Below are positions 46,801 to 58,260 of a DNA stretch of 64,000 nt, one piece after another. The DNA is from Antedon bifida (taxonomy: Eukaryota > Echinodermata > Crinoidea > Comatulida > Antedonidae). The stretch is from contig OY727097.1 of assembly GCA_963402885.1 (NCBI GenBank), positions 27,087,401 through 27,151,400 of the forward strand, read 5' to 3'. The position numbers were made by a program, and so were the translations under genes. The notes below the pieces were generated by a model. It searched no databases, had not been told where the DNA came from, and worked only from the letters and a program-made list of their open reading frames with translations. Position 1 is the first letter of the stretch, and every line of letters begins with the position of its first letter.

Positions 46801-49800
46801 ATTTATGGTTTTTCAGGACTCGTTGGGTGGAAATGCCAAAACGCTGTTGTTTGCTGTTGTATCTCCTGCTGATACAAACTACAATGAAACAATTGCCACA
46901 CTTCAAATGGCTCAAACAAGTCACAACATCTCCAACAACGCCAAGAAGAACGCTGTAAGTTAAACCTGATTTAAAACCAACATATAGGTTGTCAGAAATC
47001 ATTGTAAATGGGGACAGGTTCACTGTAAATGAGTTGCTTAAAAGGGGTTGCAGAATCATACTCTTCACCCAAGTTTACAAATGGGTACCTGGTAAGGTCA
47101 AGACACAACTTTACGCTGATTAGCTGCATTATGGGAGTATGTTTTCATATGTGTTTAATCCAGAAATGACCAGGGTAATAATACAGTAGACCCATGTACA
47201 GTGCTTAGAGGTTTCACAACATTAAGCTCTGTCTACACTATCAAACTTTATGTAACAAAAAATGTGATGTGCCCATGGACAGCATATCACTACCATATTT
47301 GGGCATATCACTACCCTATTTGAGAACATCACACTTTTTTGGTTTTTGACACTAGTTTGATAGTGTAGACAAAGCTTTAGGTACTTTATCAATCCAGGAT
47401 ATTATTATACAAACTTCTTCATCTCAGTAAAATGTTACTCCTTTGTTTTGATTTTGAAGGACGACAGCACAAAAATGCTTAATGAGCTGCGAGATGAGAT
47501 ATCCCGTCTGAGAGAGAAGTTGGCCACCAGTAATTTGAATGAGGCAGGAAGCAAAGAAGATGTTACTAGGATGCAGGTACGATTTGGGGTGCAGCTTACC
47601 TGATTCTTAGTGCTGTATCTCCACACATGTCAATATTTATCCATGGAAGGTTAGGTTAAGATTTAGCGTCTATGATACAGGCCTCGCATCTGAAACACAT
47701 AAGATGCTGTATTGCAGAAATTTCCTATGATACTGGACTGTAATTTAGACAGGTTGTGGAGTTTTAGATGGAGTCTTGAGTGTTATAGTTTAAGATGAAT
47801 ACTTGAATCGAGGCTGGAAGTGAAAAGTCTAGTTTGTGAGAGGAAATCTACTAATAATTTCAACAACAGGGGAGGCAAATGTCCTTTTAGAATCAGCTAG
47901 ATGATTGTAAATAAAACATCAGATTTTTATTCTGCTTTACAAAAAAAATCTCTAAGGAATGTACCAATTCCTATAATAAATCATAACATGTGATAACAAA
48001 CACTTTACTTTGGAATGAAACAATTCCTTTTCGTTCCTCCTCATTTAGGAACTTATTAAAGACCTGCAGATAGCAAAGAAACAGACATGGGAAGAGAAAG
48101 AAAGGTTGTCCATACAATATGAAGATGACAGGAAAGTGAACCTTGCAAATAAGGTAGTCATTCTTTTACAGCTTTTCGTAATCAAAGGCAGATTATGTCT
48201 GAAAAAAACCCAAATGTTTACAATAATGTATTATTGAATTTTGTAGGGTATCTTGCAATATGTGATGGGAGACAGTATGAGGAAAGGGAATAATGAAGTC
48301 CAAGAAAAACTGCTTCTTATGCAGAAAGAAAAAGACCAGGTATTATTCAATTATAAGATGTGCATCCCATGTGGAATGCATTGCAATTCAAATAAAATCA
48401 CAGTCCTTGGTTTAGACTTAAAAATTAGTTACTCCAATCTGAGAATGATTTTGCTCACTATGGTTTTTACTGAATGTAATACTAAATATGGAAACTGTAT
48501 GATATATTTTAGTTGCAGGAGGAATACAAAGAAAAACGGAAGCTGGTGGATACTATGAAAGAAAACCTGCAGATAAAGATTGTTGATTACACTAAAATAG
48601 CGGAGAAAGGTAAGGCACACGCAATGCAATGCATCATAATATGCAACTTTACAACTTAAGTTAGTATAGTCACTACAGTAGAATATACCAATATTAATGA
48701 TGTGCAAGGGTACTTACCTGAAGCAGCTGGGAAATGGCAGTTGATTCAATCTGAGAGAGGATGTGCTGGCCCAAAACTGCTACATACTCTTAAGCTCTGT
48801 CTACACTATCAAACTTTTATATGAAAAAAATGTGATGTGCCCATATATGGACGATGATGATGTAATATCACTCCCATATTTGGGCACATCACACTTTAGT
48901 TTAGACAGAGCATTATGTGTAAAAAAGTACAAAATAATTATTTCTTCACATTTTTAGACAACAAAGGAAATGAGGCAGAAACCAAAGCTAAAGTTAGCGC
49001 AATCCATGAACTGAAGGAAAAAATCAAGAAAGAAAGTGAAGTGGTAAAAGATGTAAAGAAAAGGCTAAAAGAATTACAAGACAAACAAAAGAGAGAGAAA
49101 GAGGTAGATACATGAATCATTCTCATATAAGAAAGGAAATAAAAATATATATTTTTTTCTGTTTGTTCACTATAGTAAGGAGCTTTTAAATTTGCAAAGA
49201 CCTATGACCTACGCATATTGTGTCATAGGTCGTAACATAACTATTTCCTAGCAGTCATAGGTCATCCAAGGCAAGTAGAAAGAACTACATAATAAGCTAT
49301 ATATAGCCATTGGCACTAACAAAAATGATTTCATTTTTGTAGGAATTACGAGCACAAAACCGAGATTTGCAATCAAATCCCAAGATGAGAGCTATGGTAA
49401 TGGAAGAAGAACGGAAGAGATTGGAAATTGAGAATACCGCCCTCTTGAAAGAAGAACTGGAACGAATGAAGCTAGAAGTGGACCAGCAGAGAGCAGAAAT
49501 ACAAGTAGATTATTATTATGAAGTTTACCTCAAATAATATAAATTTTGTAGAAATAAAGATGCTCAAATTATCCTTGTACTCTCCCAATACCGCACTTTC
49601 TGAAAACTAGAAACTCTCCCAAAACCAGACTTTTCTCGAAGTCCAAAAAAAAAAAAAATTCTGAATACCAGGCTTTCTGGAAAACCAGACATATTCAAGC
49701 AAAACTGACAACTCCTTGGCTACTGGACTGCTTTTGAGAACACCTTGTGTAGTATGTTATTATGCAAATATGCAAATGAGTCCACCTGGAATAACTGTAG

Positions 49801-50868
49801 AGTATGTATAAGTAACTGAATTCTTTTTACTCTTTAGATGAAAGTGGCACAGGGTAAAACATATACCACAGAGGAAGCCATGCACCTTGAAATTGATTTG
49901 ATGAAAGAGCGTGAGGAGAGGAGTGTGGTGGCAAGGCAACTTGAGGGCCTAGACCTAGAGAAGAATGCGATACAACAAGAGCTTGATGAGGCTTATCAGA
50001 AACATTCAGAAGAACTGGAAATTCAGCAACTACAACATTTTCAAGTGAGACAGAAATGTTATCCCAAATATTTGTAGAATAAACTGTTGGAAGAACTTGT
50101 TGTGTTAAAGATGTATTGTCTCCCAAAACCTGAAAAATAAAGATTAATTAATAAAATCAGACTTTGAATATGCCATTTTGCAGTTTTAATAAAGTTATTC
50201 ACTTCTGGAAAGAAAAATCAACAAAAATACTTATTTCAATTATAAAAAGACAAAAGTGAATAACTATTATGTAACAGTGGCATATTCAACAAAAAATAAA
50301 AAAAAAAATTTTCAGGGGGACAATATATCTTTAAGGTCTCGATAGAATTCAAGAAAATGATTGGTTTACCCTTTCATGATCAATGCTAGAATTTCTACAT
50401 AATTCACCTAATACTGTCATGGTCTAATTTTCATTTATTTAAATATTTTTACATCTTCAGCATTGAGAATTTAACTAACTTTACACCAATATATTTCCCC
50501 ACCAGACGTTTCGCAACTACCGTGAAGTATTTGAAGAACAGAAAGCAGCATTGGAACAGCGTTTCCGCGGTCTTTTGGAAGATGCGATTCAAGATGCCGT
50601 GTTCCTTTCAACACGAAACTCTGAACTTGTACAGGAAAACCAGGCATTACGCCAAGGTAGACGAACGCAACAAAATTCATTTTTTGGTTACAATTCTATC
50701 AGTACCAATAACTTCTTGTTACATGTTGCAATTATATCCGTGTAGCAATGGTATATATATTATTTTTTTATATAATTTTTTTTTTTAGAAATTGCCGAGT
50801 ATAAAGATAAGCTGTCAATCAAAGGTGTTGGAGCAGGGAGTCGACCTGGGTCAGGAATAGCTAAATAA
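43834..50868 (+). CDS. Kinesin-like protein, N-terminal motor with degenerate switch regions, ~20 exons
   Basis: Exons 2-20 joined in frame: 44227-44364, 44618-44665, 44799-44945, 45092-45166, 45273-45352, 45737-45856, 46018-46109, 46223-46253, 46412-46511, 46817-46954, 47460-47576, 48049-48153, 48247-48339, 48513-48609, 48958-49103, 49343-49504, 49838-50044, 50506-50656, 50789-50868. The first exon is a guess: ATG|GTAACC at 43834-43836. Total ~709 aa. Motor ~3-325: [12 protein letters not shown]-loop GQTGSGKT (90-97), VDLAGSE (231-237), [22 protein letters not shown]. Switch I reads RQRAH (202-206) instead of SSRSH, and ~14 residues of loop 11/helix 4, including INKS, are missing. Residues 330-680 are coiled coil ([13 protein letters not shown] and long E/K-rich heptads), with [12 protein letters not shown] and [19 protein letters not shown] near the end. 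Subfamily not resolved; I would not call it KIF3 or KIF1. Confidence 0.88.
44386..44482. mobile_element. MITE family 1 fragment with 23-bp internal tandem repeat, kinesin intron 2
   Basis: Four copies of ATTACTACCATATTTGGGC(A) starting 22 nt after the exon 2 donor; terminal repeats lost. Open frames reading through it on either strand are spurious. Confidence 0.7.
45537..45693. mobile_element. MITE family 1, kinesin intron 6
   Basis: Degraded left end AACACTATCAGACTATTTTG; right end TTTGATGGTGTAGACAGAGCT followed by TAA. Confidence 0.82.
46655..46774. mobile_element. MITE family 1, kinesin intron 10
   Basis: AGCTCTGTCTACACTATCAA to TTTGATAGTGTAGACAGAGCT, flanked by TAA at 46652-46654 and 46775-46777. 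The best-preserved copy. Confidence 0.93.
47225..47376. mobile_element. MITE family 1, kinesin intron 11
   Basis: AGCTCTGTCTACACTATCAA to TTTGATAGTGTAGACAAAGCT, flanked by TTA on both sides. Confidence 0.92.
48793..48912. mobile_element. MITE family 1, kinesin intron 15
   Basis: AGCTCTGTCTACACTATCAA to TTTAGACAGAGCA, flanked by TTA on both sides; the right arm has an internal deletion. Confidence 0.88.
49578..49700. mobile_element. MITE family 6 fragment, kinesin intron 17
   Basis: ACTCTCCCAATACCGCACTT, AACTCTCCCAAAACCAGACT, GGAAAACCAGACA; related to 60511-60704. Confidence 0.65.
50109..50330 (+). mobile_element. MITE family 5, kinesin intron 18
   Basis: AGATGTATTGTCTCCCAAAA to TTTTCAGGGGGACAATATATCT, with TTAA directly outside both ends (50105-50108 and 50331-50334). 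Sub-terminal inverted segments with ATATGCCATTTTG and GGCATATTCAACAA. TTAA duplications are typical of piggyBac; TWA (Harbinger) is also possible. Confidence 0.82.
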
Positions 50869-51881
50869 ATATTGACTGTATTGAGTGAAAGTGATCGCAT
50901 GCTTGATTAAAATAGACCGAACGTGACTTCAGAACACAATTAACGATCATGCAATAGAATATTCATGGTTTTAAATTATTCTTGCTTAATTTATCAATTT
51001 ACCAAAGCAAGTCGTTGCTCTTCTTAGTGGAACTGCATAAAATGTTTTTCTGAATGAATGATAGTAGGCCTACTTTACGCAAGTAATGGCAAGTTAGTTT
51101 TTTTAAGTAGAAATATATATTTTGTAAAATAATTTTCCACACAAAGCACATAGTTAATTAATAGCCATGAAATTACTCCTTGATTTAGCAGTTTTCTAGT
51201 GGGAAAAAATAAGTACTTTGACCATGTTAAGTCTTTCACATGTAATTTGATTCAATGTACAGGATAATTGATAATTAAAATTTATCTGTTAAACTTTGTA
51301 AATATAGACGCCTTGATATTTATTCATCAATAAGCATTTCAGAAATTATATTTATATCGTATCAAAAGACAAGCTTTCAATTCGTTTTATTAATTTCATG
51401 TGATGTACTATTTAAATTATACAATAGCATTATAAATCATGTATTATATTATATGTAGTAGGAAATTTTTTGTTGTAAGTTTGTTTTGAAATGTTCACCT
51501 TTTAGTTTAGCGTACACCTTGTAACTTTTTTTTGTGTTTTCTTATGTTTCATACAAACAATATTTTTGTTAACAGGATAGAAATGTTCATTTTGCATTAA
51601 ATATCTTAAGACTTGCAATTATTTCTTTCTATCATAAAAAATTTTGATATTCAATCATTATAAACAAATTAATTTTTCTCTGCACAAATAAAAAATGTAA
51701 TAAAATTGCAGACAAATGAAAGTAAATAAAAACCTTATCTTTGTGACTCCCAACAAAATAAAACACCAACAAAATTATATTCTTTGTCGATATTTTATTC
51801 ATTTCATATCAGAAAAACCATTTTGATGTTGAATGGTCATTAACAGTTTGTCATATTTGTCTATTCAATGGTGTTATTTCT
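50869..51881. other. Convergent 3' ends of the kinesin and RPS3A genes
   Basis: Only ~1.0 kb separates the two stop codons. Plus-strand AATAAA-type hexamers lie near 51684-51770 (AAATAAAAAATG, GTAATAAAATTG, ACAAAATAAAAC); a minus-strand AATAAA (plus TTTATT) lies near 51790. The two 3' UTRs therefore probably end within tens of bases of each other or overlap. No gene inside. Confidence 0.55.
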
Positions 51882-54224
51882 TTAAACGGCATCCAAGACC
51901 GGTGGTTCATACCCATCTGGTCTTTCTACTCTGGTGCCTGTTTCGTCCGTTGACGATACAGCGGCCTTAGTGCCCGAACCTTCACCGTGCATATCCATGA
52001 GACGGCCAACTGTAAAATAATCAACAGAATGTCATTAATCACCATATTCAAAAAATGGATTACATCATTTAATATACATCTATCTAACCCGCTAGCCTTA
52101 CTAACTCCATAGATATCAGCCTAACACTAAACCTAACTCTATTAAATACTCTTTTCAATTCTGAAAAAAAACATGGCAAATTTCATCAGTTGTAAACGAG
52201 GACACCATCCAAATATTTCTACAGCATTAACAAAAACAGGTAATGCCTTGCGGTAGATTTTCAACAATAATTTAAGTTTACCAAACTCTAAAGAGGAAAT
52301 CAATTATACAACAGCCAAATAAGGGACCACCTTTAGGACCAGATGAAGAGAGGGCCTTCAAATAATGGACCACATTTGGGACCAGATAAAAATAAAACCT
52401 TTAAATAAAGTATACATTCATTAGTGATAAGTTATGGTTAAAATGTCTACTCACTGTCAAACTTTGGTTTCCTTAGTACCTTTACTTTTCTTACATAGAC
52501 ATCGTGAAGTGGGTAAATTCCTTGACATGCCTTTTCAATGTCACGGCCAATACTGTCTGGGATACTATTTGTAATTGAAAAAAAAAAACGCAATAATTAA
52601 ACAATAGTAAAGATCTACTGGCCAATAGCCAGTAAAACCCATGACAGGCATGTAAAACTTCGCATTTTGGCAAGTAGTTTTTCACAGAAAAAGCATGCTC
52701 ATATGAATGATGTAAAAAGAACAAATTGAAAGAGTAGACTTACAGTTTATTGACGACTTCTTTGAGATCGTTACTCTGGCATTCCTTCGTCATGACCTCA
52801 ACCATCTTCTTTCTGATGGCACGTACCTGGGTACTCTGTGCGTACGATGTCTTCTTGATTTGGTTGTCACGCCTCTTGGTGAAACCGATTGAGAACACAC
52901 GTAGTGTGTATCCATCAGAGGTCTTCACGTCAACATTGGCTTCGATAAGAGTCTGAACACAAAAAAAAGTGTGCCATAATTTAGTGAAAATACTATTTCA
53001 GATACGACAACTTATAGAAATGATTTTGATTGGTTGAAAAGCTCAGAACGGTAAACACATACCTGCCATTTCTTCACCATGGAGCAGCACTTGTCTCTGG
53101 TGAGGCTCATGCCATGGAAGTTGGTCAAACAACTCTTTCCTTGCACTTCTTCTACAACCAACTTGAACTTGCGGAAGGCAACTTCATCATTTTGCAGATC
53201 AGCCAAAGAGATCTCAAACACTCGTCCCTTCAGACCATCGGAAGCAATTTCTGAAAATGAATGGAGTATCATTTATAAAAACATATATGTTTCATATAGA
53301 GTATAAAAGTGTAAGTAAGTTAGTACAATGTAAACAATGTGAAACTGTCAACAGGAAACAATGTGTTAATAAATTTAATTGATTTCAATATGCAAAACAA
53401 AAAAGTTTTTTAACATACAGAACTACACGATAAATGATAATATAAACATACTTGTTCCTTGAGTTCTTGTAACGAGGGTCTTGCCAATGTTTCGAATGTT
53501 GAACATAGATGGCGCTTTCACATCATACCATTCTTTTTTGATGAAAGGGTCCACACTATGTAAACAAAATGTACGTCAAGTTATTCCATGTATTTTTTTA
53601 ATTATCAAATTTAAACAGTTATTAATTAGGCCTAGGCCAGTTACAGCAGATTCGAGTTTGTCCAAGTTACAGCAGGACTTTATTTATATAAATGTATAGG
53701 CCTATTTATTGAATTGTACATGGACCGAATCGTCCCGCTAATGTAATAACTCTAGGCCTACCTAGGCTAGGGCTTCTGCTAGCCTACCCTACAGTACACT
53801 AGCTAGCCAAATCCCGTAAATATAGAAGGACTGCTGCTGACTGGCCAAGGCCCAAGCTAGTCTAGCTAGGCCTAGCTACTACAGTACTAGCTAGCCTAAA
53901 TATTTTTACATGTATATTGTCCTTCTTTACTATGAATTAATTAAAAATATCACAGCATAGGGAAACTACTGACGGACTATATGATCGACTCATTTCGGTA
54001 CAACAGTACAGTAGCCTATTCGCCTACCCTATCCAATTCGACTTCAGAGAGGACATTTTAATCCAGTATTTATCTTATAAATCAAGAAATCCACACAACT
54101 CTTACTCAACATAATAATAAAGTGATAATTTTTATATTCATTTCTATCATTATTTTACATACATTTTCTTTTTGGTACCCTTTTTGCCACCTTTTGTTAA
54201 CCGTTTATTTTTCCCGACAGCCAT
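51882..54224 (-). CDS. RPS3A: Small ribosomal subunit protein eS1 (RPS3A), 6 exons
   Basis: Exons joined in frame: 54224-54163, 53555-53452, 53250-53063, 52952-52744, 52564-52455, 52009-51882, giving 266 aa (human 264). Start [16 protein letters not shown]; then [98 protein letters not shown], and C-terminus [14 protein letters not shown]. All blocks follow the eukaryotic eS1 family. Role: structural protein of the 40S subunit near the mRNA exit side. A pyrimidine tract (CTTCCTCTTTT, minus strand, about 54245-54255) just upstream could be a 5' TOP start. Vertebrate RPS3A introns host a box C/D snoRNA; I saw no clear C box (RTGATGA) in the introns here. Head-to-head with PDZD11. Confidence 0.97.
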
Positions 54225-54861
54225 GGTGGATCACTGCAGGTTAAAAGAGGAAGTTTCATGGCATGCTGGGAAGATTTTGGGTCAAATGTCACTCAGAGGA
54301 GGATCATCGTCGCGGAAAAACGTAAACAAACATTTTTTTATAAACCATTCTGTATTAAACTTTTCTTTTTAAGTGAAATATTTAAGATAATGATTATGTC
54401 TGTGTTTTATAAAATGAACACTGGCGTAGGCTAAGCAAATTAAGTAAAGTAGGCCAGCAGCTAGCTAGGCCTAGACTAGTCTTCAAGCTAGCCTCTCTCC
54501 AAAAGACAGACAGAGTCGGAGAGGGAGGAGGAAGTGGCACTCTCTAGCCTGCTGGGGAAGTTGATAGATAGGCTAGCTAAACTATGCTAGGAAAGCTCAT
54601 AAGTGGCAAATGATTAGGCTATGATGAGATGAAAAACATGACCCCCATTAGCCTAGCTAGGCTAGTGTTGGTAATAAAATTAATGATTTATTTTGAAATT
54701 GTTTAAATAAATATTTATATATAATAAATATTTTTTTGTTTTCATTGTATATATATATGTATGTATGACTTATGTAAATAATTCATTGTTTTTTTATTTT
54801 GTATAGGCCTAGAGGAGAACATGATTTGTTTTTAATACATCATATCATATGCAAAAACACT
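54225..54861. promoter_or_regulatory. Shared upstream region of RPS3A and PDZD11
   Basis: ~640 bases between the two ATGs. It includes CGTCGCGGAAAAACG near 54308 and a tract dense in TAGGCCTAG and CTAGCTAGG (54440-54670). An acceptor-like TTTGTATAG at 54798-54806 suggests that the PDZD11 coding start lies in a second exon after a 5' UTR intron. An in-frame ATG at 54799 is part of that acceptor and is unlikely to be used. Confidence 0.5.
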
Positions 54862-57855
54862 ATGGATGAAGATGAGATCATTCAAGTGTCCCTTCCACCT
54901 TATGAATTTCCTCCCCCTTGGATACCACCAGAGCAGGTAGGTTTTGTGATATTTTTTATCAAACTAACCACCCGATTTCTAAAATGAAAATATTGAAATT
55001 AATAATAATAGACTTTTTGCCCGCTCTCTAAAATCAAGAACAAAACTGAAAAAAATACTCAGTAAGGCCGCCTAAACATAAAATATGTTGAGAGTTAAAT
55101 ATATAATCTGTGCTATAATTTAATGAATGATGATCGCAATTAATTTATTAACTTATTGTTATTATTTTCATTTTACAGAGACGCAGCCATCCTGATTATG
55201 CTAGTACTTTGAATCAATTTCTTTCTCGTACAGTTCGTTTCGCACGATCAAGACAGACAAATCAGGTGCATATGACTTGGCTAATTGTTTAAATATAAAA
55301 TAAAGTAATTTTTTGAAAACTCATCTGCATCAATCAATTTTCTCCACACAACAGCTTATAAATTATAGAATTCTTAACACAATGTTTTCATTTTTAGAGA
55401 AACAATACCTCTCCTTTTAAGCTCTGTCTACACTATCCAACTTTATGTGACAAAAAAAATGTGATGTGCCCATACAGTATATGGACATGATGATGTCATA
55501 TCACTTTTTTGTCAAACTAGTTTGATAGTGTAAACAGAGCTTTAGGCTATATTAATGTAACCCTCCAATATATCACATAGACATAACATCAGATAGAGGG
55601 AGGTATAATAATAACCAACATCATGCATTATATGTTATAGTAAATTACATATCTAAATACCCTACTGAAAAAAATCACAGTTGGCTAAAGCATTTTAAAC
55701 ACAATTATTTTCTTAAAATAAGTAACTATTATTATTAACAGTGTCATGATTTCTTTTTGTCATATTTTAGTTTGGTTTTCACATAAAAGGTGGCAAGGAG
55801 CATGAGCTGGGTCTTTATGTGTCAAGGGTGAGTGAAAGGTTACAACATTAAATGAACTAAAATGTGTACCAAATTCTTTACCATACATACAGTATGTGTA
55901 ATGTATGTACACAGGACCAACAGCTTTGCGTCCCATCCAAAGGACAAGGGAATCAGAATAAAGTATCTTGACTGAAGGTTACAAGAAATATGACACAGAC
56001 AGGTCTCGAACACATGCTTCTCACATGCTAGTCCTAATAACCCTGACCGTTATGCCATACTTCTCAACTCTAATTCATAGTAAGTCTGTACCTGGTAAGA
56101 ACATAGTGGTCACTTAGGCCTACAATTTAGATAAAATCGTAATACTCCGATTTTTGGGGATTCATTTAAAGATGTTGGTCGATCTGCAAACACCTGCTGG
56201 CTGGTATGATTCATCAGGTTAGATGAAAACTGACCTAAACCCAAGACACCTTTCCATCTGAGCACAGATAACACTGATTTGTGCTTATAAAAAGACACAG
56301 TCACAATAATATTTTGTTTTTCTGTAGGTAATGCAAGACTCAAATGCATACCGTGTTGGTTTGAGAGTGGCAGACAAGATTTTAGTTGTCAATGGTTATA
56401 ATTTTGAAACATTAGATCATGATGAGGTATAAACAACTGACCAATGATATTAAATTGTTAAATATATTGGTTTAAACACTAAGGAGACACTCTTATAGAT
56501 ATATAGGATTCGTTTCTGTGTTTTTTTATTTATTTATTCTTTATACTGGGTAGCCTCTTCAGTCTAAGACTGTTCTCTCAGAGGGCCCAGTGTATATATA
56601 TAGGATGAGTTTGTGACATTGGCTGTATGTGAACTAGTACCCCGGGGTAACCCCTACTCGTTTTGAAAGATGTACTAGGTTCTTTAAAGTGCACATGAGC
56701 CAGATGTGTACACTGGACCTACGGTTTATAGTCCTTATCCAAGAAGACTTGTTCTACTACCAGAACCATGGAGTGAGGGAGACTCAAACCCTTGCCGATG
56801 TTATGGCTATGTATTACGTTTCCACTGTCTTAAACGCTCGGCCACTCCCTCACTTCACAAATTAAATTATAATGAAATATGTGAGTGAAAAAAGTTTAAG
56901 CTAAATGTGCGAGATCCTCATCGTAAATACAAATTAAATACAAAATAATCTTTAAAAAGTTCAAAAAATGAGACATGAAGTCTTGTAATATTTTTGTGAT
57001 GTAATATATTGATTGTAAAATATCAAGTGTTAGGAAAATGATATACTTGGATTACGTCTTACAAGATCAATTTATATAAACAGATACAATTGTTGTGAAA
57101 TAGATACAATTTAAGAAATTTGACTATGTCATTCTGTAAGAGAAAAACATTGATAATAGAAAAACAGAAACAATCATTCTATATGTATACTGAATTTAGA
57201 ATGTTTCTAGGTTTCAGAAAAATCCATAATTTATATTTCTTGATTTTATTGATAAATAACATAAACAATGATTTTTAAACATCAACACTGGAGTTTTGCT
57301 TGGTGTTCGCCTCAGCGATGTGTTCCAACGTGATGTGAAAGGAGTATACATAATACAGAATACTCCTCGTTTAGGACACCCTTATTCGGGGAAACCCCCA
57401 TTAAGGGGACACTTTGTTGGGTCCTAAAAGTGTCCCCTAAATAGAGGTTCTATTGTGTAGTATGTTCATATTTTTTTTTATTTTTTCAGGCAGTTTCTGT
57501 TTTAAAAGAAGCTAGAGATGTAGAAATGCAAGTGAAATATTTTCCTTATGGTAAGATAATACAGATAGTAGGACCTCTATTAAGGGGACACCTTAAGAGG
57601 GGTTGTTTCAAAAGAAAAATTCTACTGTATATCAATTTAATACAAATGTTCAGATATTAAACTTATTAGTCTTTTCTGAAAAAAAAAACATTGAACAAAT
57701 ATTTCTTATTTTTGTTAGGTTATGATAAGCTTTGTCGGATGTCAGAGTTACAGCAGAAACGATTAGATTATCAAGAATATGAGGAATATGTTAAAAAAAA
57801 TTCAACCAATAAAATAAACAGCACTCTACGAGACAGTAGCTCAACCCACTCTTAA
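54862..57855 (+). CDS. PDZD11: PDZ domain-containing protein 11 (PDZD11), 6 coding exons
   Basis: Exons joined in frame: 54862-54936, 55179-55265, 55771-55827, 56328-56426, 57490-57550, 57719-57855, giving 171 aa (human 140). N-terminus with LPPYEFPPPWIPPEQR followed by HPDYASTLNQFLSRTV, as in the family (PAYENPPAWIPPHER, HPDYNNELTQFLPRTI). One PDZ domain from about 45 to 125: carboxylate loop FGFHIKGG (canonical GLGF-type), VSRVMQDSNAYRVGLRVADKILVVNG, and the helix start DHDEAVSVLKEA. A C-terminal tail of ~45 residues, basic and Ser/Thr-rich, is longer than the vertebrate tail. Known: PDZD11 binds C-terminal tails of Ca2+- and Cu-ATPases and PLEKHA family proteins at the basolateral membrane and junctions. 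The MDEDEIIQVSLPP start replaces the human MDSRIPYDDYPVVFLPA. Confidence 0.95.
55420..55541. mobile_element. MITE family 1, PDZD11 intron 2
   Basis: AGCTCTGTCTACACTATCCA to TTTGATAGTGTAAACAGAGCT, flanked by TTA on both sides. Confidence 0.92.
55985..56075 (-). mobile_element. tRNA-derived SINE head, PDZD11 intron 3
   Basis: On the minus strand: A-box-like TATGGCATAACGGTCAGGG and B-box-like TGTTCGAGACCTG, followed by TGTGTCATATTTCTTGTAAC. Different tRNA head from the other two SINEs. Confidence 0.65.
56625..56850 (-). mobile_element. tRNA-derived SINE, copy 2, PDZD11 intron 4
   Basis: On the minus strand it starts GGGAGTGGCCGAGCGTTTAAG (Ser/Leu-type A box), has the B box GGTTTGAGTCTCCC, then AACAAGTCTTCTTGGATAAG and the shared body up to about 56640. 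Same family as 14437-14690. Confidence 0.85.
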
Positions 57856-58116
57856 GCCCCACCAGCTGGAAGTAGAACTGCGAGACACTTGACACTGGTT
57901 AGAAGTTACTTAGCTGAAACACATTTAAAGAATTATGTACACACATATGCAACATTCTAAGACATGGAATAAACCTATATTTTCTTATTAAGAAACTTGC
58001 TAGTCTGCAGATTCCTTTTAAGCAAATTAAAATGCAATTAAAGTGCCTATATGTAGGCCAATGGATTGTTTCGTGGGCCAAAGTATTTTAATATATCTTG
58101 TACACGAACAGACTAA

Positions 58117-58260
58117 AGCTCTGTCTACACTATCAAACTAGTTTGACGACAAAAAAAAGTGTGATGTGCCCAAATATGGTAATGATATGACATCATCGTG
58201 TCCATATATGGGCATATCACACTATTTTTGTCAAACTAGTTTGATAGTGTAGACAGAGCT
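58117..58260. mobile_element. MITE family 1, PDZD11 3' UTR
   Basis: AGCTCTGTCTACACTATCAA to TTTGATAGTGTAGACAGAGCT, TAA on both sides. A second, partial copy follows at 58381-58450. Confidence 0.92.

Noticed and set aside
46676-47068. 130-codon minus-strand frame
   Set aside because: Antisense to kinesin exon 11 and reads into a family 1 MITE.
49827-50126. 99-codon minus-strand frame
   Set aside because: It is antisense to kinesin exon 18, whose coiled-coil frame is clear.
52456-53451. Intronic box C/D snoRNA in RPS3A
   Set aside because: I searched the introns by eye for RTGATGA and CTGA boxes on the minus strand and found no convincing pair; a covariance search would be needed.
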